Assembly (NCBI RefSeq): GCF_019175285.1
Contig: NC_056525.1
Location: forward strand, 122,397,002 to 122,461,001
From: Sceloporus undulatus
Taxonomy: Eukaryota > Chordata > Lepidosauria > Squamata > Phrynosomatidae
Length of the DNA stretch: 64,000 bases
Direction of reading: 5' to 3'
Within the stretch, counting starts at the first letter, position 1. Every line of letters begins with the position of its first letter. The position numbers were made by a program, and so were the translations under genes. The notes beneath the pieces are model-generated. The model saw only the letters and a list, made by a program, of their open reading frames with translations. It was not told where the DNA came from and made no database searches. Below, one piece after another: positions 45,901 through 56,648 of this stretch.

Positions 45901-48781
45901 CAGTTTAGTAGGCAATGAAAAATAGATGTTTCTTTGAAATGAGCTCTAACAAGTGATGTATTGCCTTTGTGAAGACAAATTTCTCCCTATAGGAAAATTC
46001 ATAATCTTGTAGAACTTAAAAAGTAAAACTGTTGGTCAGGTTTTCTTAACCCAGCTCAAACAGTTAACTGTTCCACAAGTGCACTAACTTCTTAACACTG
46101 TCTCTGTGTTGTCAAACAACTCTTGTCCAAGATGTCTTATGCGAAGAGAAATTAGTGAATCTGGAGGTTCACTTAACTTTGGTAGAAAAGTAATTTGGGC
46201 TGACTAGTTGTTAGTAGGCAAGCGGCATGAGCAAGGTTAAAACAGCCCCTGTCCCATGCAAGGCTGGCAATTTTTCACCAGTGCTTTAAATTTAAATCCA
46301 AAAGCCATCAATACCATTGAAAAACAGATATGTGTGTTTTTCCTGCAGCTTGTAGTTTGACTCTGAGGCTTCCTACAGGCTGTTTTGTGGCTGTTTAGTG
46401 AAAAGATCAGCATGTAGAATATAGTGGTTATCAAGGATCTAACCCAGCAGAAGATCTTTTAGATTTTTGCTTTCTTCCTTAAAGTGATACTTTAAAAAAA
46501 CAGACATAGAAGGAGCCAGTTTATTTGCTTTTCTCTCATTCAGGGAGATTTGAAACAGCCAGCATAGATCAGGCTAACACGTGTTTCCTCTATACTTCTG
46601 TAGACTATACTAGAGACGTACAGTTTGCCAGCCTTATTCTGTGTGGCCGCTGACATCTCCTGTTCATTTCCTTAATCATCATGGAAGCAGCAGCAGCCCC
46701 ATTCTAGAGGGGCAATAGAAAGTGAGGAAAGAGTAGTGTGCATGTGAGCTTGGAAGCTCAACCATGGAAAGGACCAATTGGAGTAGCAGTGGGCTTCAGA
46801 AAAATTCCCAATGGCCAGGTAAGGAGAGGAAAGTGAATGTGTGTGACACCACACACACATGCACTTCTGCATTTCTCTCTCCTTACTTTGCCTCTGTGGA
46901 CAGTAACTACTGCCTCTGTGAGGATGATGGAAAAGAACGCAAGATGCAAGGAAGGCACAGAGCCCTGAGAGAGAGAAGCAAGGGAATGGAGGGGGGCAGT
47001 AGCAAGGAATCAAAGATTTTAAATGTTAGTAAAATGTGTGTTTGTGAGGTGTCTTCCCCTTATGAATTTAAATTTAAAATTAAGTCTTAAACTTTAAAAA
47101 TTAGTCTATTGCTTTGTCTGACACTCTGTCCCCTCTTCCTGTGGTTCCAGCATGTTGGATGATTTCGCTCATGAGATGGACAGCACGCAGTCACGACTAG
47201 ATAATGTTATGAAGAAGCTTGCAAAAGTATCCCACATGACCAGTGGTGAGTAGCACAGAATCTAAGAGAAACACATTAAATCTTCTTTTATTGCAGGGGC
47301 TGAACTAGCAGACCTCAGAAAAGCTCTATTTGGATTTTTCTGGCTGTGGGATTCCAGGAAGTCAACGGTAATTACTTTAGTGCAGTGGTTCCCAACCTTT
47401 TCTACACCCCACATGCCTAGGAAATGTTTGATTAGTGTTTGCACCCCCTACAAAAGTAATATCACATTTGAAGATGAAGCCTAATTTCTAAATTTTGAAC
47501 TACAAATTGAACCACATACAATATTATGGGTAAGCAAACTGAACTTAAAAGTATAAGCTTAGAACACAGTGCATTAAATGCAGATCTAAACTGAGCAATT
47601 AGATTCTAATTTATTTCAGGGGGGGGAAATTGAGTGATGACTTGTGACACTCAAGGACACAAGCCACTCTGTCACACCACCTGAAATTCCATTTCACACT
47701 CCCTGGGGTTGGGAACCCTGCTTTAGTGGCTTTTCAGCTTTCTGACGTCTACTGATTTCTCAAATGTTCAGTTTCAGTTGTGACCATTGTATCCTGGTGT
47801 ACCGATCAGCCAGTTAATCTAAAATGTCACTGTGATATAGAAGCTTGGTGAGAGGCAGATGTCTTTGTTTTCCTAAAACAATATGAGTGGAACTCTTCAA
47901 ATTTTCAATCCCACATTTTTAAAATGTTATCTTTCAAGGATTCCAAAAGCAATAGCTCAGTTACATTTGAAAGGTGGAGGTGTCTTAATCTTTCAACAGA
48001 ATAGAAAGTAAAGACCTGGCTGGAAAGAATAGTTTCTTTCAAAGTGAATTCCACGGAAGCCTTGGGAGTTTGTTAGAAGCTTACCAGTAAAGAGAAAATC
48101 AGTAATGCCCCCCCAACAGCTTTGCTACCATTGTAAATCTTCTCTTGTAAAAATTCAAGTAGAGGAAAGTGCTGAGAGTGAACTAAGGCATTCTTTAGCT
48201 TCATTTGGGGTGATTGTGAGACCATTTGAAATGTGTTGTTCCTAAAACTTGCTCAACAATCCTCTATATACAAAAATTCCAAGCAAGCATGGAAGGCATT
48301 CCTTAGAACAGAGCTTCTGGAAACCATTGCTGTAGAAGACTGGGAAAGGGCAACAAAAAGAAATTAAAAATATTTTCTAAACTATGATGAGATTTAGGTT
48401 GGTTTGATTTTTAAATTAAGGGATGGCCAAAAAGAAGATATCTGCCAAACCCTTTAGATGTATTACCAGCAACGTTTTGTGGAAGATTTAATGTTTAGGC
48501 AAAAAAGGGAGTTTATCATGGAGCATAATTTTGTACCAAATTATTGTTCCAAATAAGCTATATTGAAAATATTCTCTATCAACATCACATTATCTGTTAC
48601 TTCTGAGTTTCTGGGCTTTAATATGCTAGAGCACTACTAAATGCAAAGGAATTCCTTCTTTATCCTTCCTGAAAAACAGAGGACTAACCATACATACTCT
48701 TTTGCAGATCGGCGACAGTGGTGTGCAATTATCATTCTCTTTGTTGTTCTGCTGGTGGTGATTATCCTGTTTTTTGTGTGA
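30958..48781 (+). CDS. STX6: Syntaxin 6, trans-Golgi/endosomal Qc-SNARE (eight coding exons)
   Basis: Joining 30958-30992, 37422-37591, 37906-38000, 41726-41788, 42894-43016, 45333-45439, 47151-47245 and 48708-48781 gives 762 bases, or 253 residues plus a stop (human 255). The N-terminal syntaxin-6 helical domain starts [25 protein letters not shown] sorting motif sits at 139-142. The SNARE helix runs about 163-225 with the zero-layer glutamine at Q196 (GGELDEQ). A C-terminal membrane anchor covers about 236-253. Family knowledge: STX6 acts in early-endosome-to-TGN and TGN vesicle fusion. All introns are GT-AG except intron 2, which is AT-AC. The start codon has G at -3, and a second ATG lies at codon 3. 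Intron 1 is 6.4 kb and carries a minisatellite; the other introns carry MITEs and LINE pieces. The protein appears intact. Confidence 0.98.
31140..32290. repeat. 28-bp minisatellite in STX6 intron 1, with orientation switch
   Basis: The unit AAGTATTCCCCAGTGTTTCC plus CTATGGGC (28 bases) is repeated about 14 times with variation over 31898-32290. From about 31770 to 31897 and at 31150-31193 the same unit runs in the opposite sense (CCCATAGGGAAACATTGGG), so the array turns over near 31895. A CR1 piece (31195-31763) splits the left part. Confidence 0.85.
31195..31763 (-). repeat. CR1 LINE fragment inserted in the minisatellite
   Basis: Reversed CR1 from the tail (TCACAGAATCCTAGAGTTGG) to CTTCTATTGATGCAGCC. 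It matches the plus-strand copy at 43641-44503 over the reverse-transcriptase C-terminal and 3' region. 5'-truncated. Confidence 0.85.
32325..32650. repeat. Repeat of the AAAATGGAGGGCAT family, two partial copies
   Basis: CTCCTGGACAGAAGGCGATT and GTCCTGGAAAAGGAGGACAT (32325-32520), then CTCAAAATGGAGGGCAT and CTCCTGGAAAAGGAGGG (32560-32650), match the element at 30300-30510. Both follow ATAAATGTAAATCCATG-type wording. Confidence 0.5.
32745..32885 (+). repeat. CR1 LINE 3' end scrap
   Basis: TCTCCTTCTTTGGAGGTTTT, AGAGGCTGGATGGCCATCTG, TGGCCTTTGCGGTCTCTTCC. Same 3' wording as 44370-44500. Confidence 0.75.
33621..33840. mobile_element. Palindromic MITE (about 220 bp), copy 2
   Basis: CACACTGCAGAAATAATCCA at the left and ATTATTTCTGCAGTG at the right, with CTCTGTCAGAGAG in the centre. 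Lies in STX6 intron 1. Confidence 0.75.
33841..37421. other. Rest of STX6 intron 1
   Basis: Holds an interspersed repeat at 35485-35612 (GTCTTGTAGCACCTTTAAGT, ACAAAAGCTTATGCTACG) and the split SINE at 36040-36545. A CATCAGCCCTGGTCAGCATA-type palindromic MITE remnant lies at about 36690-36800. No internal exon seen. Confidence 0.5.
36040..36545 (+). repeat. Sauria-type SINE split by an L2 tail insertion
   Basis: The SINE runs to GGGGTTGCCTT at about 36216 and its tail resumes at about 36520 as GTTGGGAACAACTCGAAGGC. The insert (about 36217-36518) ends GAGGCAGGCTATAAATAAT followed by (AAT)n, the L2 3' signature. The L2 piece is therefore younger than the SINE. Confidence 0.7.
37422..37591 (+). 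CDS. STX6: STX6 coding exon 2
   Basis: The acceptor is TTACTTCCAG. The exon encodes [20 protein letters not shown] through EDLDETI plus the first base of a serine codon. It ends at an ATATCCTTT donor rather than GT. Confidence 0.96.
37592..37905 (+). other. STX6: STX6 intron 2: AT-AC, U12-type minor-spliceosome intron
   Basis: The 314-base intron opens with ATATCCTTT, identical to the U12-type AT-AC donor consensus. It carries TTCCTTAAC at 37887-37895, identical to the U12 branch-point consensus, and ends in AC at 37904-37905. The branch adenosine is 11-12 bases from the acceptor, the usual U12 spacing. These boundaries make codon 69 A|GC (Ser) and give [14 protein letters not shown], the expected syntaxin 6 sequence. 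No GT-AG pair does this here. Confidence 0.93.
37906..38000 (+). CDS. STX6: STX6 coding exon 3
   Basis: Begins after an AC acceptor and encodes the end of Ser69, then [20 protein letters not shown] and [11 protein letters not shown]. The donor is GTAAGG at 38001. Confidence 0.95.
39160..39407. mobile_element. Pogo/Tigger-like MITE, CpG-rich
   Basis: TA-flanked, opening CAGTGCGCCCGTGTTATATG and closing TTAGGCAAGGGCGGACTG. Inverted internal segments (ACGCTCAAGCC / GGGGCTTGAGC) occur. Strongly CpG-rich against AT-rich intron 3, suggesting little methylation decay. Confidence 0.75.
39697..39915. mobile_element. Palindromic MITE (about 220 bp), copy 3
   Basis: Ends GGTCCAAATACACTGCAGAA and TTCTGCAGTGTGTTTTGGAC are inverted. 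Lies in STX6 intron 3. Confidence 0.8.
39940..40735 (-). repeat. L2 LINE fragment
   Basis: Reversed: TATCCCGCCCTTCTTCCAAG, GCTGGGACTCAGGGCGGCTT, a 3'-region stretch, then TCTTTGGACCAGCTGAAGTT and GTGCATTATAGTACTCCAAA. The last reads backward as the DYCNALY-type reverse-transcriptase C-terminus. Several breaks; fossil. Another LINE-like 3' scrap follows at about 40780-40985. Confidence 0.7.
41377..41580. repeat. Diverged palindromic MITE
   Basis: Has TACCATGGCTCAGAGCTATC, TCTGGAATTTGTAGTACTGT and GGATGGAGCCATGACAGTTA in the palindrome layout, but is more diverged than copies 1-4. A second weak remnant lies at about 42380-42545. Confidence 0.5.
41726..41788 (+). CDS. STX6: STX6 coding exon 4
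   Basis: A 63-base, phase-0 exon encoding [20 protein letters not shown] and Q. The acceptor is AATAG and the donor GTCAGT. Confidence 0.95.
42894..43016 (+). CDS. STX6: STX6 coding exon 5 (linker with YGRL sorting motif)
   Basis: A 123-base, phase-0 exon encoding [20 protein letters not shown] onward to EEHQAQQQ. It contains the YGRL signal known to direct syntaxin 6 to the TGN. One residue shorter than human in the linker. The donor is GTAGGA. Confidence 0.95.
43641..44503 (+). repeat. CR1 LINE, 3' portion
   Basis: Encodes the end of a reverse transcriptase in more than one frame: [51 protein letters not shown], then [20 protein letters not shown] and [13 protein letters not shown]-like wording. 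It ends with the CR1 signature TATGATTCTATGATTCTAT. 5'-truncated with at least one frameshift. Lies in STX6 intron 5. Confidence 0.92.
45333..45439 (+). CDS. STX6: STX6 coding exon 6 (first half of SNARE helix)
   Basis: Encodes [20 protein letters not shown] and [15 protein letters not shown] plus two bases of V198. It includes the zero-layer Q196. The acceptor is CTACCAG and the donor GTAAGT. Confidence 0.96.
45592..45812. mobile_element. Palindromic MITE (221 bp), copy 4
   Basis: Opens GGTCCAGAACACACTGCGGA and closes with its near complement TTTCTGCAGTGTGTTTTGGA then CC. Centre CTCTGTCAGAGAG. Lies in STX6 intron 6. The most complete copy. Confidence 0.85.
47151..47245 (+). CDS. STX6: STX6 coding exon 7 (second half of SNARE helix)
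   Basis: Encodes [20 protein letters not shown] and [11 protein letters not shown] plus one base of D230. The acceptor is GGTTCCAG and the donor GTGAGT. Confidence 0.96.
47383..47720. mobile_element. hAT-type MITE with perfect 8-bp target-site duplication
   Basis: Opens CAGTGGTTCCCAACCTTTT and closes GGGGTTGGGAACCCTG (inverted). Flanked by CTTTAGTG at 47375-47382 and 47721-47728. The 8-bp duplication and CAG-GGTTCCCAACC ends define hAT. 338 bases, non-autonomous, in STX6 intron 7. Confidence 0.92.
48708..48781 (+). CDS. STX6: STX6 coding exon 8 (transmembrane anchor and stop)
   Basis: The acceptor is TTTTGCAG. The exon encodes [20 protein letters not shown] and LFFV, then TGA at 48779-48781. 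The tail is one residue shorter than human (FLVL becomes FFV). Confidence 0.96.
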
Positions 48782-51680
48782 TGACAAATTGGAGCTCAAA
48801 TACTTTACCTAGCTCCTTTCTCAATGAAATCTCAGACGCTCTTCCTGTCCAACAGAGAAGATTCCCATTATAAAAACCATGTCTTGGGAGCTTGATACTG
48901 TGCTCCTCTGTGGATGGACACCAGTAGCATGACTGAATCTCATGGTTCTTCTGCTCATAATCCTGATCAACTTGCTGAGGAAATAATAGAATACTAACAA
49001 ATGCCCAAACTGTGCTGTCACAGGAAGCACTTCCTGCAGGTTTTGGACACGGCTGTTTTTCTGCGCTTTTCTCTGAAGCAAGTGGATTGGAACGGAAGGA
49101 GCCATTTCCATCCTGTTGCAGGTGTGAACCATTTTCAGGAAGTATTTCAGATGCCTTTCTTCTCCTTGTAAAAACAGAACTCCTGGCCGTGTTAAAAGCC
49201 ACATACAGACACAACGGCCCTTGTGGGAAAGCATTCAGTTGCCCAGAGGATTCTCTTCATAAGCCAGTTTACACAGCACTGCCCTGCAAACAATCATGGA
49301 GCTACATGGGCCAACTAAAGCAGTCACTAAATTCACACTGGTTTTTCTCCAGAACATTATTGTGCTATCAATCCACGAAGGCTAAATACCTCTGTACCCA
49401 ATGTTAAAACTTCATAGAGTGATACACATTTCATGTCAAGCAGATCTGGTTCTATAGCAGGCTAGGAGAAACCTTGGGCAAAATCTGCTATACATGTTTG
49501 AATTGTACCTATCATGTGCTATCATGCCTCAGGCTGCTGTAGTTTGACTTCAGTTTTCAGAGCTTTAACCTCAGTTTCATTACACTGCAAAGTGGGAAGC
49601 CAGTAAGCTTACTGTAGCTAAAGTCTTGCTTTTTTCTGTGAATTATTTTTGGCTTTGAAAGTAAGCCTGGTGAGAAGAGATCTTAACCCATAGGGGGTCT
49701 GTTCCCTCTGGATGCTGCTTTTCACTAACAGCTGCTTCTGTCTGGTGACTGACTGTGTCAGGTCTAAAATTTAATAGTTTAAGGGAAAGGTGGCTGTCAA
49801 TCAGACAGGGCGTCATTCTCTCATGTGTATTAAAACATGTACCTATTAAAGAAGGGTACATCTTATTAGATGTACAAGCATCCACAAAGATATCAAGAAT
49901 TGCACTACCATGTTAACAGTAATAGTGAAGCTGGTCCAAAGCAAAGGGGAGTCACAAAGAAAATGAAAGCTAGTAATTCCTGATCTTTTCAGTCCTGTGA
50001 GGATGAAATAAATTGTCCTCCACAGTTTTAATGTATGAATCATGTAGGATAGGTAGGAACGTGGTGCACTTCTTCCTTTGAATAGATAAGAGGGGTTTGG
50101 CCTCTTGGAATGCTTGAGTGAAAAGATGAATGATGATGGGCAGCCAGAGAGGAGAAGTCTCATCGCCTCTACTGGCCTGCAATACAGAGCAATAATCCAA
50201 GGAAACATAAATTCATACAGGGAGCAGACAAGTTCAGTTGGCCTAGCCAGCTCACTCCATGCCCTGCATCCCCTAGAAGTTTATTTGATATACTGGGGTT
50301 TCTGGAAAGGTGGAGAGAAGTCTCTCACTGGGTGAGTTCCTATAGAAGGGAGTTTCCTGAAGGTAGAAATTCTGAACACAACTATTTTACTGTGTCATTA
50401 AGCTTTTTTTTCCCCCCTTCCCTTCCTCTTCATCTCATCCATGATGAGTGGTCAGGTATCTCACTCCAACTTTCTCTGTGTTGCAGAATGTCTGCTTTGT
50501 CTAATACCCTCTGAAACACTTAGTGTCAAAAGCCTGGATGTCCACTTGGTGGTCTGGAATTAATCGCTGTCCTCCAGCCCATCACTTGCAGAAGTACGTT
50601 CAGTTTCAATGTTCATTGAGGCAATTTGTACACAGTAGCAAGAACTGAGCCTAGCTCTTGTCTTTTAGCATTCCACTGCATCGTTCCTCTCATTTTTATT
50701 TCTTACTTTTTTGTAACATTTTAAATGGATTGCTTACACTCCACCTCCTGTATAAATACTGTAATGCTGTCTACTGTATCTCTTAGTGACTAAGTGAATG
50801 AATGTTGTTTTCCCCTTTACATTTGTCGTTAACGCAACCCCCGTCCCCCATCTAAAGAGGGTAAGAAAAGTCTCTGTGGCTCTCAGTGTCTCCCTTTGAG
50901 TGGCTGCCTTCTTAGTGCTGCTGTAACAAAGGGGACTTTTGTTTGCGTGAACAATTCTGGTCTGGCTGGTACTTCAGAACAGGCAATGCTTTTGTTTTGA
51001 ACTAAATTCCATAAAAATACAACTTCTAGACATGAGGATACCAATATCGAGACTTGCTTTCAAAACAGCCACAGTGTACAAGTACTGTTCATCCACTCTA
51101 TAGGGACCCATCCCCTTTCACAAGAAAACTGCTCATTTTAACATCATACTGTGTTTTGTTTGTGCCTTATTGAGAGCTTAAAAATTTAACTGCTAATGGG
51201 ATGAATCCTGCAAAACTGTTACACATGAGCAAGTTATAGGAAAAGACACCTGTTCCCAAAAAGTAAAGCATGACTTTAGGTTGGTATTAGTGGTCCATAA
51301 GATATGATGCTGAGAGCCAGCATGGCATAACGGTTTGAGTGTTGGATTATGACTCTGGAATCTAGGGTTTGAGTCCCAGCTCGGCCATGAAATCCACTGG
51401 GTGACCTTGGACAAGTCACATGCTCTCAGCTTCAGGGGAAGGAAAGGGAAAACCTCCTCTGAACAAATTTTGCCAAGAAAATGATAGGCTTGCCATAAGT
51501 CAGAAATGACTTGAAGGCACACAACAACAAAAACAACAAGGTAACGATGCTGGATCTCTGCTCTGGGAGTGGTTGGATCATTTGGTCACATTTACTGCAG
51601 AGAGGTGTCAGATTTACTTGCTTTTGAAGAAGGTTGCTGGATTTATCCCTGTATGAATAAAACTGCTCTGGCCATGCCTT
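48782..51680 (+). other. STX6: Probable STX6 3' UTR
   Basis: Follows the stop codon with no further splice or coding signal. AATAAA hexamers at 50007-50012 and 51656-51661 are candidate poly(A) signals giving 3' UTRs of about 1.2 or 2.9 kb. The longer form would carry the SINE at 51312-51540. The true end is inferred only. Confidence 0.5.
51312..51540 (+). repeat. Sauria-type SINE in the probable STX6 3' UTR
   Basis: GAGAGCCAGCATGGCATAAC at the start, GGGTTTGAGTCCCAGC, ACCTTGGACAAGTCACATGC, then TCAGAAATGACTTGAAGGCA and (CAA)n. GATGCTG flanks both sides loosely. Confidence 0.8.
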
Positions 51681-51834
51681 TCATTCTTTAAACTAAGTTG
51701 TATAAGTGGTCTCTAGTTCTATTTCAGAAAAAGTGTGCCTCACTCAACTCTTAACATTTTGGAAATGTGCAAAGCCCATGGCTTCTGTCACACTGCATAA
51801 TTTAAGGACAAGGAGGTACATTCCAATTTGTTTT

Positions 51835-51848
51835 GGGGGGGGGGGGGG
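51835..51848. repeat. G14 homopolymer
   Basis: Fourteen consecutive Gs just past the second candidate STX6 poly(A) signal. Length may be assembly-sensitive. Confidence 0.9.
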
Positions 51849-54800
51849 AATCAACAAATAGACTTTCTTGACCTGCTTAGGCATAGCCAGTGTGTTTTTG
51901 TACAGTAACTGTAATTCATCTAACACTGCTCCATTGTTCCATTATTTTACAGATGTCAAGAAACTTAAGAAGCCAGTGGCCTATGTAAAAATAGCAGTCA
52001 TAGCCAGCAGTTATGCTCCCTAGTTGTAGAGTATGCACAGGCTTAGAAGGTGAAATGGGTAGAATGTGGCTTAAGCCAAATTGTTCCAGTCTTTCCACTA
52101 TTCTGGGTTAAGTTAGTATTGTGTATGGCCTCTTCATTGAGGCCTTTTAAGATGCTGTGAAAGGAGAGGAAAGTTGTGTTTGCATATCCACTGGAATCCA
52201 TGGGAATTTACCAAATGTTAGGATCACCTTGGATAGTGGGAGGGGGGGAATTCTTGATTTTTTCCAACTATCTTTTAGTCCACCAACACAGGGCGACCCC
52301 AAACAACCATGGTAACACATGGCAAATAATCCTGTGCCCATTAGGTGAAGAGAGGCATTGGCAAAAAGGACCTTTTTTGTATAGAAGAGGGAATGTTGGT
52401 GTCTCTGTCCTGCTGAGTTAGTTCCCTTTGGTTGAAGCTAATGTAGCAAGATGGCTAAGATCATGAGCTGGAGATTAAGGAGGCTCCAATTCAGATCTTA
52501 GCTATGAGTTCATGAGAATGCCTTATGCAAGCTGCACCTTGCCTCAGCAGCTGTAGTTTAAGAGCTGCAGGGAAGAGCTTATTCTGTCTGCATCAGCCCC
52601 ATATATGTATTTTTAGCTGTTTGTAAAGAAAAGCAAATGAGCAAGTAGTTGTGAGGCTCAAAATTTTATTCTTCCCCCTTTAAAAAAGGAGATTCATTAT
52701 TCATAAACATGTAAGAAGGGATGTTTTTAATGTATTTCCTGTGGAATTGCTGGCAGTAGGTCATCTGGGCATTAATAGACCATTTCATATGACAAATTAA
52801 TCAGGCATGGTGTTTCTGGCTATGGTGCTATTCTGTGTAATGTTAACATATCACTTGGTAGGAAAGGAAAAACAACCGAATGGGAAAGTGTTTGCCATTT
52901 GGGGTTTCCTACAGATTATCATCCACCCAAAAAACCATGTGGGCAAGGTAAATCACTTTTGGGGGGAAAGTGCTCTGGGGTGCTATGTATGGTACTATGT
53001 ACCATACATAGCTACTGCACAAATAATAATGCACTTCAGTTACCTGCCCGCATCACTTGAAAACTACGCTGAATTAGCAGAGCAAAAAACATCTGTGGAT
53101 AGGCACTGAAATGCTCTGTGAGGAGAACTGTTGGCCATCATTTCTGATGGGAGAAATGGTGATAAGGGACTGCAGCACATTCAGGTGAAAACCTCCAGGC
53201 ATTGTCAGGGGAAACCATTGCAACTAAAATACATAGTGCAATTATGAAATTTTGTCATCCACTGTTTATTATTCATGCTGTCGGAATCATGTTATGGTTA
53301 CTTAAAAGAAACAAAAAAAAAATGATCTTGCTACAGTATTAAAGATGGAGATTGACTTACCACCTATTGAGTTTGGTTGCTTTTCAATGGGTGGGAGTTT
53401 TGCAGCTGCTGGGAAGGCTTGAGAAAAACTGGCTTTGATTTATTTTGTTCCAAGTCTAGGCATTTAAGACATTGGACATCAGCCATTCGTACTGCCTTGG
53501 TTTGATACCCACGCTTATTCCAGGGAGCATAATCTTCCTCTGCTTCATTTTTTTAAAAAACAAAACAACTTTGAATCCTGTGGGGTTAGTCATAAAGGAT
53601 CTGAATTGAAACCAGGGCATCCTCTAGGGACAGCTATATATATACATTCATCAGCATTTCAAGACATTCTTCTGGGATTCCTAGTAGTACTTCTAACCCG
53701 ATTATTTATTTCATACCTTTTCCCCAAGATGAGACCCCAAGCAATACAAGTTAAAACAAAATAGCCCAGACAGTATATAATAGAATTTTGCTTGGAATAG
53801 GATATGAGAGGCTAATCTGGGTTAATTGCAGTTAATGTGAAGGAGAAAGCAATCTACAGAAAGCTTTCTGGGGGGAATTTCTCCTGAAGCAAGAGTGGCC
53901 TGCTACAAAATGGTCCAAGGTATCCTCAGCAAGAGGACTCCCACGTCAAAGTCCCTGCCCACTCTTGTCTTTTCCCAGGATAATAGAGGACTCCAATGGG
54001 CCCCATCCTCCCCTAGATTTATTTTCCCACCAAATTTCTGCATTCTTTGACTCTGGCACAGTGCAGAGCATGCTTACTGGAAAGAGGTTTGGAGGGATAC
54101 ATGTTTTGTGCTGCATATTTTGTTGTTCATTGACATATGCTAATGCGTGGCACCTATTTCTCAGGGGACCCATTTTGGTTTTACCATCCTGTTGGCACTC
54201 AGCAGCTACTGACAGAGACGAGTCTAGCTATTGGGAGAATGGGGGCATTGCCCTTCTCCATATAAGAATTCTGCCCCATCACCTACAACAAGAGAGCTTA
54301 CTTCAAAAACAACAACAAAAAAATCTGCCTGCAATGATTCCATTTAAATTCATAAACACAAAAACCATTGCAGAGCATGAAATGTTGAAAATCATCCACT
54401 CCTAGGACCTCTTTACATTGCTGTGTTCACATCCCCTTGGCTACTTTGCATGCCCAAAGGAGGTTTCTAAATACTGAAGTTTTAAGTCACTGCAATAGTA
54501 GAAATTTGGAGACTGAAGGAGCATTTCATTGGGAGGGTGCAGAATTCTTGTTTGGGACAGTAATGTCCTCCTCCTCTCGCTGGGCAGCGGGACTATTAGA
54601 ACCAAGAGTGAAACTTATAAACTTTGTTCCAGATCTTGCCCACCTAGTAAACCTCTCAAGTGGCATCCCTGCCCTTGCCGCCTCCAATGGTATTTCTGTT
54701 AAGGAGAGCCACAGCATCTGAGTCAGAGCAAGGCGGTCTCCCCGCCTGCACCAGGCTCCCTTCAAAGTGCCATTCAAGGGGAGAGTGGGAGGCCTTTTTG

Positions 54801-55377
54801 TGCTGCTTTACAAGCTCTTTCTTGAAATGAAAAGCACCACAAGAAGCCCAGAGCTCTCTCCCTCCCCCATAATAACACACTCTCCCTCCCACATGCACAT
54901 ACACAAACACACTCTTCTGGGAACTGCCAGGCAATCTGTCCAGACACCCTGGAGTCATTAGCATTGGCCTATGCGCTTCTGGAGGGAAAAGGGAGAACAA
55001 AAGCCAAAGTTACTCATCCTGGGAGGAGGGTGAAGGTTGGCCCAGCTGGGAGAGCGGAGGCAAAACCGAGGCTCGGCAGGTGGCTCCTTGGCTTGGCTGC
55101 CAGCCCAGAATGCTTGGGCACCAAGCCTGTCTCCTGCTGCCTCCGTCCTCTGGCTCTCTCTTGTGCCAACAGGAGCCATGGGCAAGATGCTCCCTAGTTG
55201 GCTTTGCCAGGCCTGTGGGAAAAGCCAGCATAACAGGGAGCCCCATTTTGAAGGAGTTACTGTGGCAGCTACAAAATGTGTTGTGGGATAGCAGGGAGGC
55301 ATGCCTGAAAGGAAGGGATGAACAACTTTCACTGGCAAAGCACTAGCAGCTGCCTCTTCCCAGTGGCACAAGTGGTA
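51849..55377. other. Gene-free stretch downstream of STX6
   Basis: No repeat or exon recognised. Frames around 54.9-55.3 kb are long on both strands but have no motif, and the DNA there is GC-richer. Confidence 0.4.
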
Positions 55378-55780
55378 TAATAGAACCACAGAGCTGGAGG
55401 GGACATTTAATCCAATCCTCTGCCATGCAGAAATACACTACTAAAGCACTCCTGAGAGAGCACCATGCAATATCTGTTTGAAGACCTTCAAAGTAGGAGA
55501 GCCCATCATCCTCCAAGGCAGCGCATTAAACTCTTGGCTCTTATCTTTACGAAGTTTTTTTTAATGTTTTGCATAGGTTGTGTTTACATAAGAAGTCACT
55601 GAACCCTGCCATCCAGAAACCCACAACTAAAGCATTCCTGAGAGAGGACCATGCAATATCTGTTTGCACACCTCCAAAGTAGAAAAATCCACCATCCTCC
55701 AAGACAGTCCATTCCACTCTTGAATTCTTGGTTCTTACCATTAGGAAGTTCTACTGTTTTGCATAGGTCTTGCCTACATA
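55378..55780 (-). repeat. CR1 LINE 3' fragment with internal duplication
   Basis: Reversed CR1 end (AACCACAGAGCTGGAGGGGA). A section of about 185 bases occurs twice in direct order: CTGCCATGCAGAAATACACT at 55420 and CTGCCATCCAGAAACCCACA at about 55606. Both continue with GAGAGAG, ACCATGCAATATCTGTTTG and CATCCTCCAAG. Confidence 0.7.
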
Positions 55781-56648
55781 CGTCACATTCTGATAAGGAG
55801 TTTGCTGCTGCTGTGTATATGTGCCTGCTTCCACGTTGCCTGTCAATTTATGGCAATCCCGTATGTCATAGAGATCCCACAACTCTAAATCTGTGGGAGA
55901 TGCTACAGCTTCAACTGTAAGTATAATTTGCAGAAACTGGGTGTTAGGAATTTCTGGGGGGAGTGGGAGGAATGAAACGCCCCGTAAGAGTTTGGTCAGA
56001 ACTGAGCATGTTTAGTGGGCAGAGAATGATGACTGAGTATTGAAAAGAATCAGAAAATTCAGGTGGTGGTGGTGGGGAGAAACAGAATGGCGCATTGTGG
56101 AAAGAGCATGTCTGGGATATTAAACAGGAGCATACCACATCACACCATATTGCTACATGCCCCACCTCTAGAAACCAATGGCTATGGCAGTTTTTTTGTA
56201 GGAATAGTGCTGTACCACTGTAAAGGTTTTGTGTCTGATTTGAGTACTGTACAAGACAAAGCCACTTTTTTATCTTCATTCCGTGTCAGTGTCACAGATG
56301 TATGTCAGAGAAGCCAAACCATAAGGCAGATGAGGACACTGTCTCAGGCAGCAATTGCTGGGAGACAGGGAATGTTCATGGCAGGCGCCTCCGACTATGT
56401 TCTCCCAAGGATCACTCCCCCCACAAGTTAATACTGAAGCATAGGACTGTCCCCTTGTTCTGTCACAGGAGGTAGGCCCTGGTGGTGTCACGCACAGTCC
56501 CAAAAGTACCAAGTCTAACAGGAAACATTTGTTCTCTCTCTCCCATACTAGGGCCTCAGAGTCATCCACTAAAACTGAATTGTCAGAGATAAAGGGAAGC
56601 ACTTCACACAGTGCATTGTTGAAATGTGGGATTCACTGTCACAACTGT

